DNA of 64,000 nucleotides from Prochlorococcus sp. AG-418-K17 (GTDB lineage Bacteria; Cyanobacteriota; Cyanobacteriia; PCC-6307; Cyanobiaceae). Position numbers and translations under genes: made by a program. Of this stretch, positions 56,841-64,000 are shown in pieces (the first letter of the stretch is position 1; every line of letters starts with the position of its first letter). The DNA lies in the NCBI GenBank assembly GCA_003214055.1, contig QCMD01000002.1, forward strand, positions 62,001 to 126,000, given 5' to 3'. The notes below the pieces were generated by a model, which saw only the letters and a list, made by a program, of their open reading frames with translations, did not search any database and was not told where the DNA came from.

Positions 56841-58190
56841 TTAGGATTTCTTTTTTTCCCAATTTTCTACATTTACTTGCTTAGTTCTTGAGATTGCTAA
56901 TGTATTATCTTTGGAGTCTTTTGTAATCACTGAACCAGCTCCTGTTGTAACTGATTCCCCGAGATTTATTGGCGCTACAAAAACTGTATTTGCACCAATA
57001 TTAGAATTTTTACCAATTTTTGTTTGATGTTTTTTCTGACCATCAAAATTTGCAGTAATAGTACCTGCTCCAATATTTGTAGATCTACCAATAATAGAAT
57101 CGCCAATATAACTTAAATGGTTTACTTTAGATTTTTCCTCTAATTGGCTATTTTTAATTTCAACAAAATTACCTATTTTGCTAAAGGAAGATATTTTGGA
57201 ATTAGGTCTTATATGACTAAATGGACCAATCTTTATATGATCTATTATTTGCGAATCATAAACGGTGGAATTGGAGATTTCACAATGTAATCCCACATTA
57301 GAATTCTCAATAAAAGTATTTGGTCCGATAGTGCAATGACTATTTATTTTGGTATTTCCTCTTATATGTGTATTAGCCTCTATAACTACATCCTTACCAA
57401 TTTCAGCTTCTTCGCTAATTGAACAACTTGCTTTATTTATGAAAGTTACACCATTAAGCATATGCTTTTCTTTAATTGAATTCTGAACACTTTCCTCGCA
57501 TTCTGATAGTTGGATTCTATTATTGATTCCTTGAAGCTCCCCATTATCTTCTATCTCCAAGCTTAAGGAATTATTTAACAATGATATTGTATCTGTTAAG
57601 TAAATCTCTTTTTGATTATTATTGCTTCGCAGGGTATTAATTATTTCTGACAATTTACCCCAGTTAAAACAGTAAACACCTGCATTTATTAATGGATTTT
57701 CTTTTTCTAGATCATTGCAATCTTTTTCTTCAACAATTCTCTCGATAAAATCCCCCTTCAAGAAAACTCTGCCATACCCATAAGGATTTTTTTTCTTAGT
57801 GGTTATTAATGAAACATTTGCATTTTTTGAATCATGTAAATTTATAAGCTTATTTAGAGTCTCAGGCTTGATGAGTGGTACATCCCCATTAAGTACTAAA
57901 AGTTTTCCTTCATTTTTTTTTACTGCTTTACAAAGTACCTGGATAGCATGACCAGTTCCTGATTGGGGATCTTGTATAACAAATTGGATCTTTTTATTAT
58001 CTGTTATTGACTCTTGTACTTCTTTTGATTTGTGTCCAGTAATTACGAAAATTTGATCAGGATTTAATTCAACACATGAATCAATTACTCTCTGCAAAAG
58101 ACTTTTCCCAGAAATTTTATGTAAAACTTTTGGCAATGAGCTTTCCATCCTGGTTCCCTTGCCTGCCGCTAATATCGCAACACTTAACAT
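56841..58190 (-). CDS. glmU: Bifunctional GlmU: UDP-GlcNAc pyrophosphorylase / GlcN-1-P acetyltransferase
   Basis: Makes UDP-GlcNAc for peptidoglycan and lipid A. The N-terminal uridyltransferase (1-225) has the [18 protein letters not shown] loop at about 7-24, the GTGHAIQVL segment and VLNGDVPLI. The C-terminal left-handed beta-helix (about 250-440) has hexapeptide repeats, [20 protein letters not shown], the catalytic His region [11 protein letters not shown] and [19 protein letters not shown]. Both activities look intact, 449 residues. Confidence 0.96.
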   Translation of the reverse strand: MLSVAILAAGKGTRMESSLPKVLHKISGKSLLQRVIDSCVELNPDQIFVITGHKSKEVQESITDNKKIQFVIQDPQSGTGHAIQVLCKAVKKNEGKLLVLNGDVPLIKPETLNKLINLHDSKNANVSLITTKKKNPYGYGRVFLKGDFIERIVEEKDCNDLEKENPLINAGVYCFNWGKLSEIINTLRSNNNQKEIYLTDTISLLNNSLSLEIEDNGELQGINNRIQLSECEESVQNSIKEKHMLNGVTFINKASCSISEEAEIGKDVVIEANTHIRGNTKINSHCTIGPNTFIENSNVGLHCEISNSTVYDSQIIDHIKIGPFSHIRPNSKISSFSKIGNFVEIKNSQLEEKSKVNHLSYIGDSIIGRSTNIGAGTITANFDGQKKHQTKIGKNSNIGANTVFVAPINLGESVTTGAGSVITKDSKDNTLAISRTKQVNVENWEKKKS

Positions 58191-58215
58191 GTTTATTTGA
58201 AATCCTAATTTAAAT

Positions 58216-59121
58216 TTAACTCTTAAAGGATAACTTCGTCATTCCCCACTTCTTTCTCCATTTATTTGTAGATAATAGATTTGAAAATAATTGCTCATCT
58301 AATCTTCTCTTTATTATGTCTTCTTTACTTGAGTTCAAATGTTGATCTCTATATGGAATACTAGCTTTAGTTAAGAGATGTTCTTCTTCCATTAAAGATA
58401 ACTTTTCAAAATTGAAATTAGGTTTCAAATTATTTTTATCAAATTTTGATATTGCGACAGTTCCCTGACTCCAAAAACGTCTGTTTTTAAGACTAGGCTT
58501 AATAGTAAAAATTTCTAATCCAAGATTCCTTAGAGTTTTTCTTACTGCCGCTGATGCAGAATAAGTTATTAAATAACCCTGAGGATTAAGATTTTCTGTG
58601 AGTTTGGATAAAAATTCAATTGTCCATACTTGTGGGCATTTTTGAGGCGAAAAACCATCTAAATAAATCAGATCGAATTTAATACAGGAAGGAATAATGT
58701 TAATTTTTTCTCTAGCATCCCCCCACAAAATGCTGCATTTAAAAAACTGATCCTCAAAGTAATCTTTTCGATAAAGTGATTCAAATATTTTTTTGACTTT
58801 TGGATCCCATAATTTAAAGAAAGATTCTTTTCTAAGCGAATATTCAAGAGGCTTTTTATCAATCTCCAATGCATACAAATTTAAATATGATTTTTGTTTA
58901 ATTAAATCATCTAATAAAGAAGCGGAATTGTATCCTAAACCAAAACATATATCCAAAACATTAAGAGATTTTCCTTTAAATCTTTGCAAATTAGAAGTAG
59001 CTGTAAATTTTGACTTTGTCTCCTCCAATGCACCCAATAAACTATGAAAGTTCTCTTGAAAAAACGCACTTCTTAAAGAGTAACTCCCATCTTTTGTTAA
59101 AACTTCAATTAATTCAGACAA
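58216..59121 (-). CDS. MnmC-like SAM-dependent methyltransferase (DUF752)
   Basis: A 301-residue protein matching the methyltransferase half of MnmC, which finishes the mnm5(s2)U modification at tRNA wobble uridine 34. SAM-binding motif I is [17 protein letters not shown] (about 56-72), the acidic motif is [10 protein letters not shown], and the signature [19 protein letters not shown] is close to the DAFxPxKNPxMW family block. The FAD oxidase half of enterobacterial MnmC is absent. Overlaps none, 25 bp upstream of glmU on the same strand and 12 bp downstream of aroA. Confidence 0.85.
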   Translation of the reverse strand: MSELIEVLTKDGSYSLRSAFFQENFHSLLGALEETKSKFTATSNLQRFKGKSLNVLDICFGLGYNSASLLDDLIKQKSYLNLYALEIDKKPLEYSLRKESFFKLWDPKVKKIFESLYRKDYFEDQFFKCSILWGDAREKINIIPSCIKFDLIYLDGFSPQKCPQVWTIEFLSKLTENLNPQGYLITYSASAAVRKTLRNLGLEIFTIKPSLKNRRFWSQGTVAISKFDKNNLKPNFNFEKLSLMEEEHLLTKASIPYRDQHLNSSKEDIIKRRLDEQLFSNLLSTNKWRKKWGMTKLSFKS

Positions 59122-59133
59122 AAACTTTTTAGG

Positions 59134-60444
59134 CTAATTAGTTAGTTTTCCCAGCTCTTCCCAAAAAGTGGGATAAGAGACGCTAGCAGCATCAGATCTC
59201 ATGATTTTTGAGGTACCTTTAGCAAGAAGTGAAGCAATAGCAAGACTCATTGCTACTCTATGATCTGTCTCACTATCTACCTCAGCAGAATGAAATTTTG
59301 ATTGCCCATTAATAATTAACCCATCCTCTTTTTCTGTTATTTCGGCTCCGAATTTTTGTAACTGTCGTGCCATGACTTTTAATCGATCTGTCTCCTTAAC
59401 TCTTAATTCTTGTGCATCCTTAATTTCAGAAACTCCATTGCAAAAACAGGCAGCCACAGTAAGGATAGGAATTTCATCTATAAGTTTTGGAAGAATATCT
59501 CCTTCAATAGTGAATGATCTTAAATTATTTGAAGTCTTCACTTTAATAGATCCAATAGGTTCACCTGCAATAGTCGATTTGTCTAAAATCTCATAATTAC
59601 AACCCATTGAATCCATTACATTTAAAATTCCTGTTCTTGTAGGATTTAATCCGACATTCTGAATTAAAACCTCTGAATTTGGAACAATAGATGCAGCAAT
59701 CATCCAAAAAGAAGCAGAGCTTATGTCTCCAGGAATCAATATTCTCTGACCAGTTAAGTTACTCCCTGACTTGATAACTACATTCCTGCCTAATTCTCCT
59801 CTGATACTTATGTCTGCTCCAAATGCTTTAAGCATTCTTTCCGTATGATCTCTTGAAGATGCCGGTTCAATTACAGAAGTAGTTCCAGAAGCATTGAGGC
59901 CTGCCAATAATATTGCCGATTTTACTTGAGCACTTGCCACTGGAGTTCCAATAACACATCCCTTAAGTTTTTTCCCATCAATTGAGATTGGAGCTTTATT
60001 ACCGCCTTCCCTTCCATAAATTTTGCCACCCATCAAAGATAACGGTTTGCCCACTCTCCCCATTGGCCTTTCGTTAAGAGAAGCGTCCCCGGTTAAGATG
60101 AAATTCTTACCTTCTTGTGAGGCTAATAAACCCATTAATAACCTCATAGTGGTTCCTGAATTTCCACAATTGAGGATTTCTTTTGGCTCTTTTAATCCAT
60201 CTAGACCTAATCCTGAAATCGAAAAAGGCTCATTTTTTTTTATTTCTGGTATGGTCACACCTAACTTTCTTAAACAATCAGCAGTTGAAAGTGGATCTTC
60301 AGAATGTAAGAACCCCTCAATAGTCGTCTCACCCTTAGCAATACTTCCTATTATTAGAGCTCTATGAGAAATAGATTTATCTCCAGGTACTTTTACTTTT
60401 CCTTTTAAATTAACTCCACCTTTTATTGTGCGGATATTATTCAT
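59134..60444 (-). CDS. aroA: 3-phosphoshikimate 1-carboxyvinyltransferase (EPSP synthase)
   Basis: Sixth step of the shikimate pathway. It reads [18 protein letters not shown] near the N-terminus, the EPSP signature [47 protein letters not shown] and [18 protein letters not shown] use the ATG at 60444 (436 residues). The frame is open to 60483 with thirteen more residues that precede the conserved start region and look unneeded. It is divergent from comB. Confidence 0.94.
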   Translation of the reverse strand: MNNIRTIKGGVNLKGKVKVPGDKSISHRALIIGSIAKGETTIEGFLHSEDPLSTADCLRKLGVTIPEIKKNEPFSISGLGLDGLKEPKEILNCGNSGTTMRLLMGLLASQEGKNFILTGDASLNERPMGRVGKPLSLMGGKIYGREGGNKAPISIDGKKLKGCVIGTPVASAQVKSAILLAGLNASGTTSVIEPASSRDHTERMLKAFGADISIRGELGRNVVIKSGSNLTGQRILIPGDISSASFWMIAASIVPNSEVLIQNVGLNPTRTGILNVMDSMGCNYEILDKSTIAGEPIGSIKVKTSNNLRSFTIEGDILPKLIDEIPILTVAACFCNGVSEIKDAQELRVKETDRLKVMARQLQKFGAEITEKEDGLIINGQSKFHSAEVDSETDHRVAMSLAIASLLAKGTSKIMRSDAASVSYPTFWEELGKLTN

Positions 60445-60578
60445 TTTCAAATTAATTACTTGATAAGATTTCTGTAAAGACAAATTAGTTTTATATTATC
60501 AATAAGTTTGTTTTTTAAAAAAAAATAATCAAATTAAGTAACTGTTTTCTATAATAATTGTAGATAAAGGATTCGATT

Positions 60579-61307
60579 ATTAATCTTACTTATTATCACG
60601 TTGCAAAGGATGTTCCGGAAAATAGTCCAGATATTGCAGTGGTCATTGATGTTTTAAGAGCTACAACCACAATTTCTTGGGCTTTAAAAAATGGAGCTGA
60701 TTCAATACAAGTTTTTGCAGATTTAGATTTATTAAAAGAATCTGCAATTAAGTGGCAAACTGAAAAGAGATTAATGCTTGGAGAGAGAGGTGGAAAGAAG
60801 ATTGAGGGCTTTGATTTAGGAAATTCTCCTTTATCAGTTACAAAAAAAGTTGTTAATGGTAAAAGACTTTTTATGAGTACGACTAATGGGACTAAATCAT
60901 TACAAAAAGTTCAAAATGCCAAACATTTATTTGCTATGGGTCTCCCAAATAGGAAAGCCGTTGCAGAAAAAATCATTTCATTAAAAAGTGAAAATGTTTT
61001 AATACTTGGTAGTGGTTGGGAAGGCTCTTATTCACTTGAGGATTCTTTGGCTGCTGGTGCTTTGGCCTCGTACCTAAAACAGAACTGTGATTTCGAAATT
61101 AATATTCTGAATGACGAGTTACAAGCTGCTTTAGCACTTTGGGATGTCTGGAAAAATGATATTTTGAAATGTTTAAAAACAGCAACCCATGGCAAAAGAT
61201 TGACAAGTCTTGGAGATTATGATGATGATTTTAAATGTTGCTCTGAACTTGATTGCTTAGATATTGTTCCAGCTCAAGTTGAAAGAGGTGTGATTCGTGC
61301 CTCATGA
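60579..61307 (+). CDS. comB: 2-phosphosulfolactate phosphatase family protein (ComB), apparent ATT start
   Basis: The family domain is clear: VVIDVLRATTTISWALKNGA, LGERGGKKIEGFDLGNSP, FMSTTNGTKSL, LGSGWEGSYSLEDSLAAGA. The reading frame upstream of the first legal start (GTG 60639) continues NLTYYHVAKDVPENSPDIAV, matching the N-terminus of relatives, back to an in-frame TAG at 60561-60563. No ATG, GTG or TTG occurs there. ATT at 60579 sits 7 nt after AAAGGA (60566-60571) and gives 242 residues, the family length. Known members release sulfolactate in coenzyme M synthesis. Cyanobacteria lack that pathway, so the true substrate is open. It is followed by a nitrilase after 30 bp. Confidence 0.78.
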   Translation: MNLTYYHVAKDVPENSPDIAVVIDVLRATTTISWALKNGADSIQVFADLDLLKESAIKWQTEKRLMLGERGGKKIEGFDLGNSPLSVTKKVVNGKRLFMSTTNGTKSLQKVQNAKHLFAMGLPNRKAVAEKIISLKSENVLILGSGWEGSYSLEDSLAAGALASYLKQNCDFEINILNDELQAALALWDVWKNDILKCLKTATHGKRLTSLGDYDDDFKCCSELDCLDIVPAQVERGVIRAS

Positions 61308-61337
61308 TTTACGAATTGGTTCATTGGGAGTAAATTC

Positions 61338-62165
61338 TTGACTGATTTTTTGGTAGCTGCATTGCAAATTACAAGCTCTTCTAATGTAGAGGCTAATTTT
61401 GCTGAAGCGGAAGAACAAATTGAATTGGCTTCAAGAAGAGGTGCCGAATTAATTGGATTACCAGAGAATTTTGCTTTTTTAGGGGAAGATGATGAAAAAC
61501 TCAAACTAGCTTCTGAATTATCTTCAAAGTGTTCTAATTTCCTGAAGACGATGTCTCAACGATATCAAGTATTCCTTCTTGGTGGAGGTCATCCTGTTCC
61601 TGCTGGTGACGATACTCATACCCTTAATAGATCAGTACTTTATGCAAGAGATGGTCAGATTCTCGCAGAATACGACAAGATTCATCTTTTTGATGTTGAC
61701 TTACCTGATGGAAATTTGTACAAAGAATCAGCTACTATTTTGTCAGGAAAATCATTTCCTCCAGTGGTAGACGTTCCAGGACTTTGCAAAATAGGTTTGT
61801 CAATTTGTTACGATGTTAGGTTCCCAGAGCTTTATAGATATTTATCATTTAATGGTGCAGAACTAATAATGATTCCTGCCGCATTCACGGCATTTACTGG
61901 TAAAGATCATTGGCAAATACTTCTACAAGCAAGGGCTATTGAAAATACAGCATATGTTGTAGCCCCTGCTCAAACCGGTATTCATTATGGAAGAAGACAA
62001 AGCCATGGCCATGCAATGGTTATAGATCCATGGGGAACTGTTTTGTCTGATGCAGGCAAAACTCAAGGTGCTGCAATAGCTCCAGCTGATAAAGAACGAG
62101 TAAAAAAGATTAGGGAACAGATGCCAAGCCTTAAACATAGAAAAAATAAATTGTTTGCTAACTAA
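61338..62165 (+). CDS. Carbon-nitrogen hydrolase, Nit1/Nit2-like amidase
   Basis: A 275-residue nitrilase-superfamily enzyme starting at TTG 61338. The catalytic triad is seen as Glu in LPENFAFLG, Lys in AEYDKIHLFDVDLPDG and Cys in IGLSICYDVRFPELYR. LLQARAIENTAYVVAPAQTG and GHAMVIDPWGTVLSD complete the family. It most resembles Nit1-type deaminated-glutathione amidase, a repair enzyme, which would suit the glutathione genes elsewhere in the window, but omega-amidase activity cannot be excluded. Its stop overlaps the next ATG by one base (TAATG). Confidence 0.9.
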   Translation: MTDFLVAALQITSSSNVEANFAEAEEQIELASRRGAELIGLPENFAFLGEDDEKLKLASELSSKCSNFLKTMSQRYQVFLLGGGHPVPAGDDTHTLNRSVLYARDGQILAEYDKIHLFDVDLPDGNLYKESATILSGKSFPPVVDVPGLCKIGLSICYDVRFPELYRYLSFNGAELIMIPAAFTAFTGKDHWQILLQARAIENTAYVVAPAQTGIHYGRRQSHGHAMVIDPWGTVLSDAGKTQGAAIAPADKERVKKIREQMPSLKHRKNKLFAN

Positions 62166-63253
62166 TGACGAAGTTTTTCGTAAATAAACTTTTTCGTTAT
62201 TTATACGTTGTTTTATTTTTTACTTATAGTATTCCTCCAGTAAGGTCATCTAGTGACTTGGCAGCTTGGTCCTTAAAATCAAATGGTGTTTTAGAGTTAA
62301 GAACAAAGTCAAATTCAAATTTAAAAGCATATTTTCAAAAATCCAGTAATATTCACGGGGATAGGTTTTGGATAGATTTCCCTGGAGAATTATCTACCCC
62401 TAGAACGATTCAAGGTAATGGACCAATAAAAGAAATTAGATTAGGCAAACCTATTAAAGGTAAAACAAGATTAGTTATTGAGTTTTCCCGAAACAATAAT
62501 ATAAAACCTCTTACTTGGAAACTTGTTGGTTTAGATCAAAATAGGTGGAGAGTAAAATTATTCTCCCCAAAAAACTCATTTAAAGCAATTGGTGAAGGTG
62601 TAATTAAAAAAGGATATAGAAGAAAAAATAAAGCTAAACATACCCCATTAGTCATTGCAAATAATTCATATAATCATCACCATTTGCCCGATATTGAAAG
62701 AAACAAATTTTATGTCATTATTGATCCTGGGCATGGCGGACCTGATCCTGGAGCAATAGGTATTGGGGGAATAAGAGAATCGGATGTGGTACTGGATGTT
62801 TCTAAAACTGTCAAAAAGTTATTAAATCAAAAAGGGGTAAAGGTAATGTTAACCAGAAGAAATGAAGTTGATTTGGATCTTCCTCCAAGAGTTTCATTAG
62901 CCAACAGAACTGATGCGGATATTTTTGTGAGCATTCATGCAAATGCATCAAGAGGGAAAAGAAAAGATATAAATGGATTAGAGACTTTTTATTACAGAGG
63001 ATGGAGAGGGAGATTGCTTGCAAAAAGAATTCAGAAGCAAATTCTTAGGGTCTCCCCTGGGAGTCCCGATCGAGGGGTAAAACAAGGAAGATTTTATGTT
63101 ATCAAAAACACTAGAATGCCTGCAGTACTTGTAGAAATTGGTTTTTTAACAGGAAGATTAGATGCTAGAAGATTAGAAAAAAATACTCATCGCAAAAAAA
63201 TAGCTTATGCAATAGCAAAAGGTATACTTGAATATCTTTCGAAAATAAGGTGA
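62165..63253 (+). CDS. N-acetylmuramoyl-L-alanine amidase with AMIN domain
   Basis: A cell-wall hydrolase of 362 residues. It has a signal peptide (about 1-28), an N-terminal AMIN domain (about 35-145, beta-rich) that targets the enzyme to peptidoglycan or the septum, a basic linker (KKGYRRKNKAKH), and a C-terminal Amidase_3 domain with zinc motifs IIDPGHGGPDPGAIG, the conserved Glu in GGIRESDVVLDV, SIHANAS and VLVEIGFLTGRLD. It acts in the periplasm in daughter-cell separation. The stop overlaps the murI GTG by 4 bp (GTGA), so the two peptidoglycan genes are coupled. Confidence 0.93.
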   Translation: MTKFFVNKLFRYLYVVLFFTYSIPPVRSSSDLAAWSLKSNGVLELRTKSNSNLKAYFQKSSNIHGDRFWIDFPGELSTPRTIQGNGPIKEIRLGKPIKGKTRLVIEFSRNNNIKPLTWKLVGLDQNRWRVKLFSPKNSFKAIGEGVIKKGYRRKNKAKHTPLVIANNSYNHHHLPDIERNKFYVIIDPGHGGPDPGAIGIGGIRESDVVLDVSKTVKKLLNQKGVKVMLTRRNEVDLDLPPRVSLANRTDADIFVSIHANASRGKRKDINGLETFYYRGWRGRLLAKRIQKQILRVSPGSPDRGVKQGRFYVIKNTRMPAVLVEIGFLTGRLDARRLEKNTHRKKIAYAIAKGILEYLSKIR

Positions 63254-64000
63254 AACTTAAAGTTGGTATATTCGATAGCGGCATAGGTGGATTTACTGTC
63301 CTAAATTCTCTATTGAAAACTAGAAATGATGTTGAGGTTTTTTATTTAGCTGATACAAAAAGAATTCCATATGGAAACAGAAATATTCATCAAATAAGAT
63401 CTTTTGCAAAAGATATTTGTTATTGGTTTGGGAATAAGAACTTGGACGCACTATTGATAGCATGCAATACAACAAATGCATGCGCTTTAGATATTTTGGA
63501 AAGGGACTTACAAATACCATGTTTTGATCTTATTAATTCTGCTTCCGAGATTGTTAAAGAAACGAGAATTGGGGTTTTAGCGACTCCAACTACTGTTAAG
63601 TCTGCTTACTATGAAAAAGTATTTAGAGTGAATAATAAAACTTTAGAAATTTACCAACAAGAATGTCCTGAATTTGTATTAGAAATAGAGAGAAATAAGC
63701 CAAATTTTAATAAATTAAGTTCTCTCGCAGATTTGTACTTAGGTCCAGTTTTAAGACAAGAAATTCAAGAATTAATACTTGGATGTAGTCATTATCCATT
63801 AATCTATAATATTTTGAGAAGAAAAATAGATAACAAAATCAATATTATCGATCCCTCTGTTGCATTGGTAAATAAATTTAATTCATTTTTCTCAATATCG
63901 AAAAATAAGTTAATTCAAACTATTTCATACGACAATGTTAATTTCTTTGTCACCTCAAAATATGACGAATTTTCGTTAAAAGCAAAATATTGGTTGGAAA
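63250..64000 (+). CDS. murI: Glutamate racemase (partial, cut by window end)
   Basis: Supplies D-glutamate for peptidoglycan. GTG at 63250 starts KLKVGIFDSGIGGFTVLNSL. Catalytic cysteines are in LIACNTTNACAL (first) and LGCSHYPLIYN (second), and RIPYGNRNIHQI is the usual substrate block. About 250 codons are present. No stop is reached before base 64000, and about 15 residues are probably missing. It is translationally coupled to the amidase. Confidence 0.95.
   Translation, partial: MKLKVGIFDSGIGGFTVLNSLLKTRNDVEVFYLADTKRIPYGNRNIHQIRSFAKDICYWFGNKNLDALLIACNTTNACALDILERDLQIPCFDLINSASEIVKETRIGVLATPTTVKSAYYEKVFRVNNKTLEIYQQECPEFVLEIERNKPNFNKLSSLADLYLGPVLRQEIQELILGCSHYPLIYNILRRKIDNKINIIDPSVALVNKFNSFFSISKNKLIQTISYDNVNFFVTSKYDEFSLKAKYWLE

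Noticed and set aside
60445-60483. Thirteen extra codons at the 5' end of aroA
   Set aside because: Start [10 protein letters not shown] at 60444 fits the family. The added residues are not part of the EPSP synthase fold.
60639-60641. GTG as the comB start
   Set aside because: It would delete about 20 conserved N-terminal residues whose coding sequence is present just upstream.
1-64000. Mobile elements, prophage, CRISPR arrays or defence islands
   Set aside because: No transposase, integrase, phage structural gene, direct-repeat array or restriction/toxin gene is recognisable. Gene content is core cyanobacterial throughout.

Overview
The window is AT-rich (about 30% GC by eye), densely coding DNA from a marine picocyanobacterium, almost certainly a high-light Prochlorococcus (inference). 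The evidence is the end of an alpha-carboxysome operon (CsoS4B then acRAF), NdhL and NdhD, plastocyanin, phylloquinone genes (menD, menB), cyanobacteria-only families (Ycf51, DUF3007, DUF760, DUF4336, cyAbrB), very short intergenic spaces and many TTG starts. I see no insertion sequence, integrase, CRISPR array, rRNA or prophage. No gene-free stretch reaches 300 bp. The longest are 16057-16267 (very AT-rich, nothing recognisable) and 13467-13644 (upstream of a tRNA).

Layout. 1-480: carboxysome vertex protein (partial) and a Rubisco assembly factor. 486-1960 (minus): a small conserved protein, RidA and glyoxalase II. 2001-4979: hisG, an ABC exporter and an acetyltransferase. 4976-6308 (minus): an overlapping pair of GT-A transferases. 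6466-7869: dnaA, preceded by a hairpin and a 13-codon upstream ORF. 7876-10515: a glutathione S-transferase-like gene divergent from glutathione reductase. 10518-15234: a cation exchanger, pyrC, an outer-membrane barrel protein, tRNA-Leu(UAA), ndhL-DUF3007 and trpA. 15330-18741: cyAbrB, YciI, an HTH/DUF1232 pair, a group 2 sigma factor and hisIE. 18805-28701: a divergent PTPS/QueD-like protein, clpB, petE, an SDR, hemE, glgB, a CocE-type hydrolase and a small secreted protein. 28752-29615: a helix-hairpin-helix gene broken at a ten-base homopolymer, and ycf51. 29680-35971: TamB/Tic236-like protein, proA, folB and a lipase-like hydrolase. 35964-45041 (minus): M3 peptidase, ndhD, thrB, glk, thrS, trpS and a low-complexity protein. 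45207-50283: a co-directional block holding a manganese ABC transporter (mntCAB order) between a DUF697 and a DUF4336 protein. 50293-64000: DUF760, lepB, menD, menB, glgA, murF, glmU, an MnmC-like methyltransferase, aroA, comB, a nitrilase, an AMIN-amidase and murI (cut by the window end).

Most genes are core housekeeping: carbon fixation and glycogen storage, photosynthetic electron transport and its cofactors, amino-acid and cell-wall synthesis, translation and redox defence. The best leads are the frameshifted C10 tract at 28941-28950, comB, which appears to start on ATT, the conserved unknowns around the Mn transporter, and the dnaA leader.
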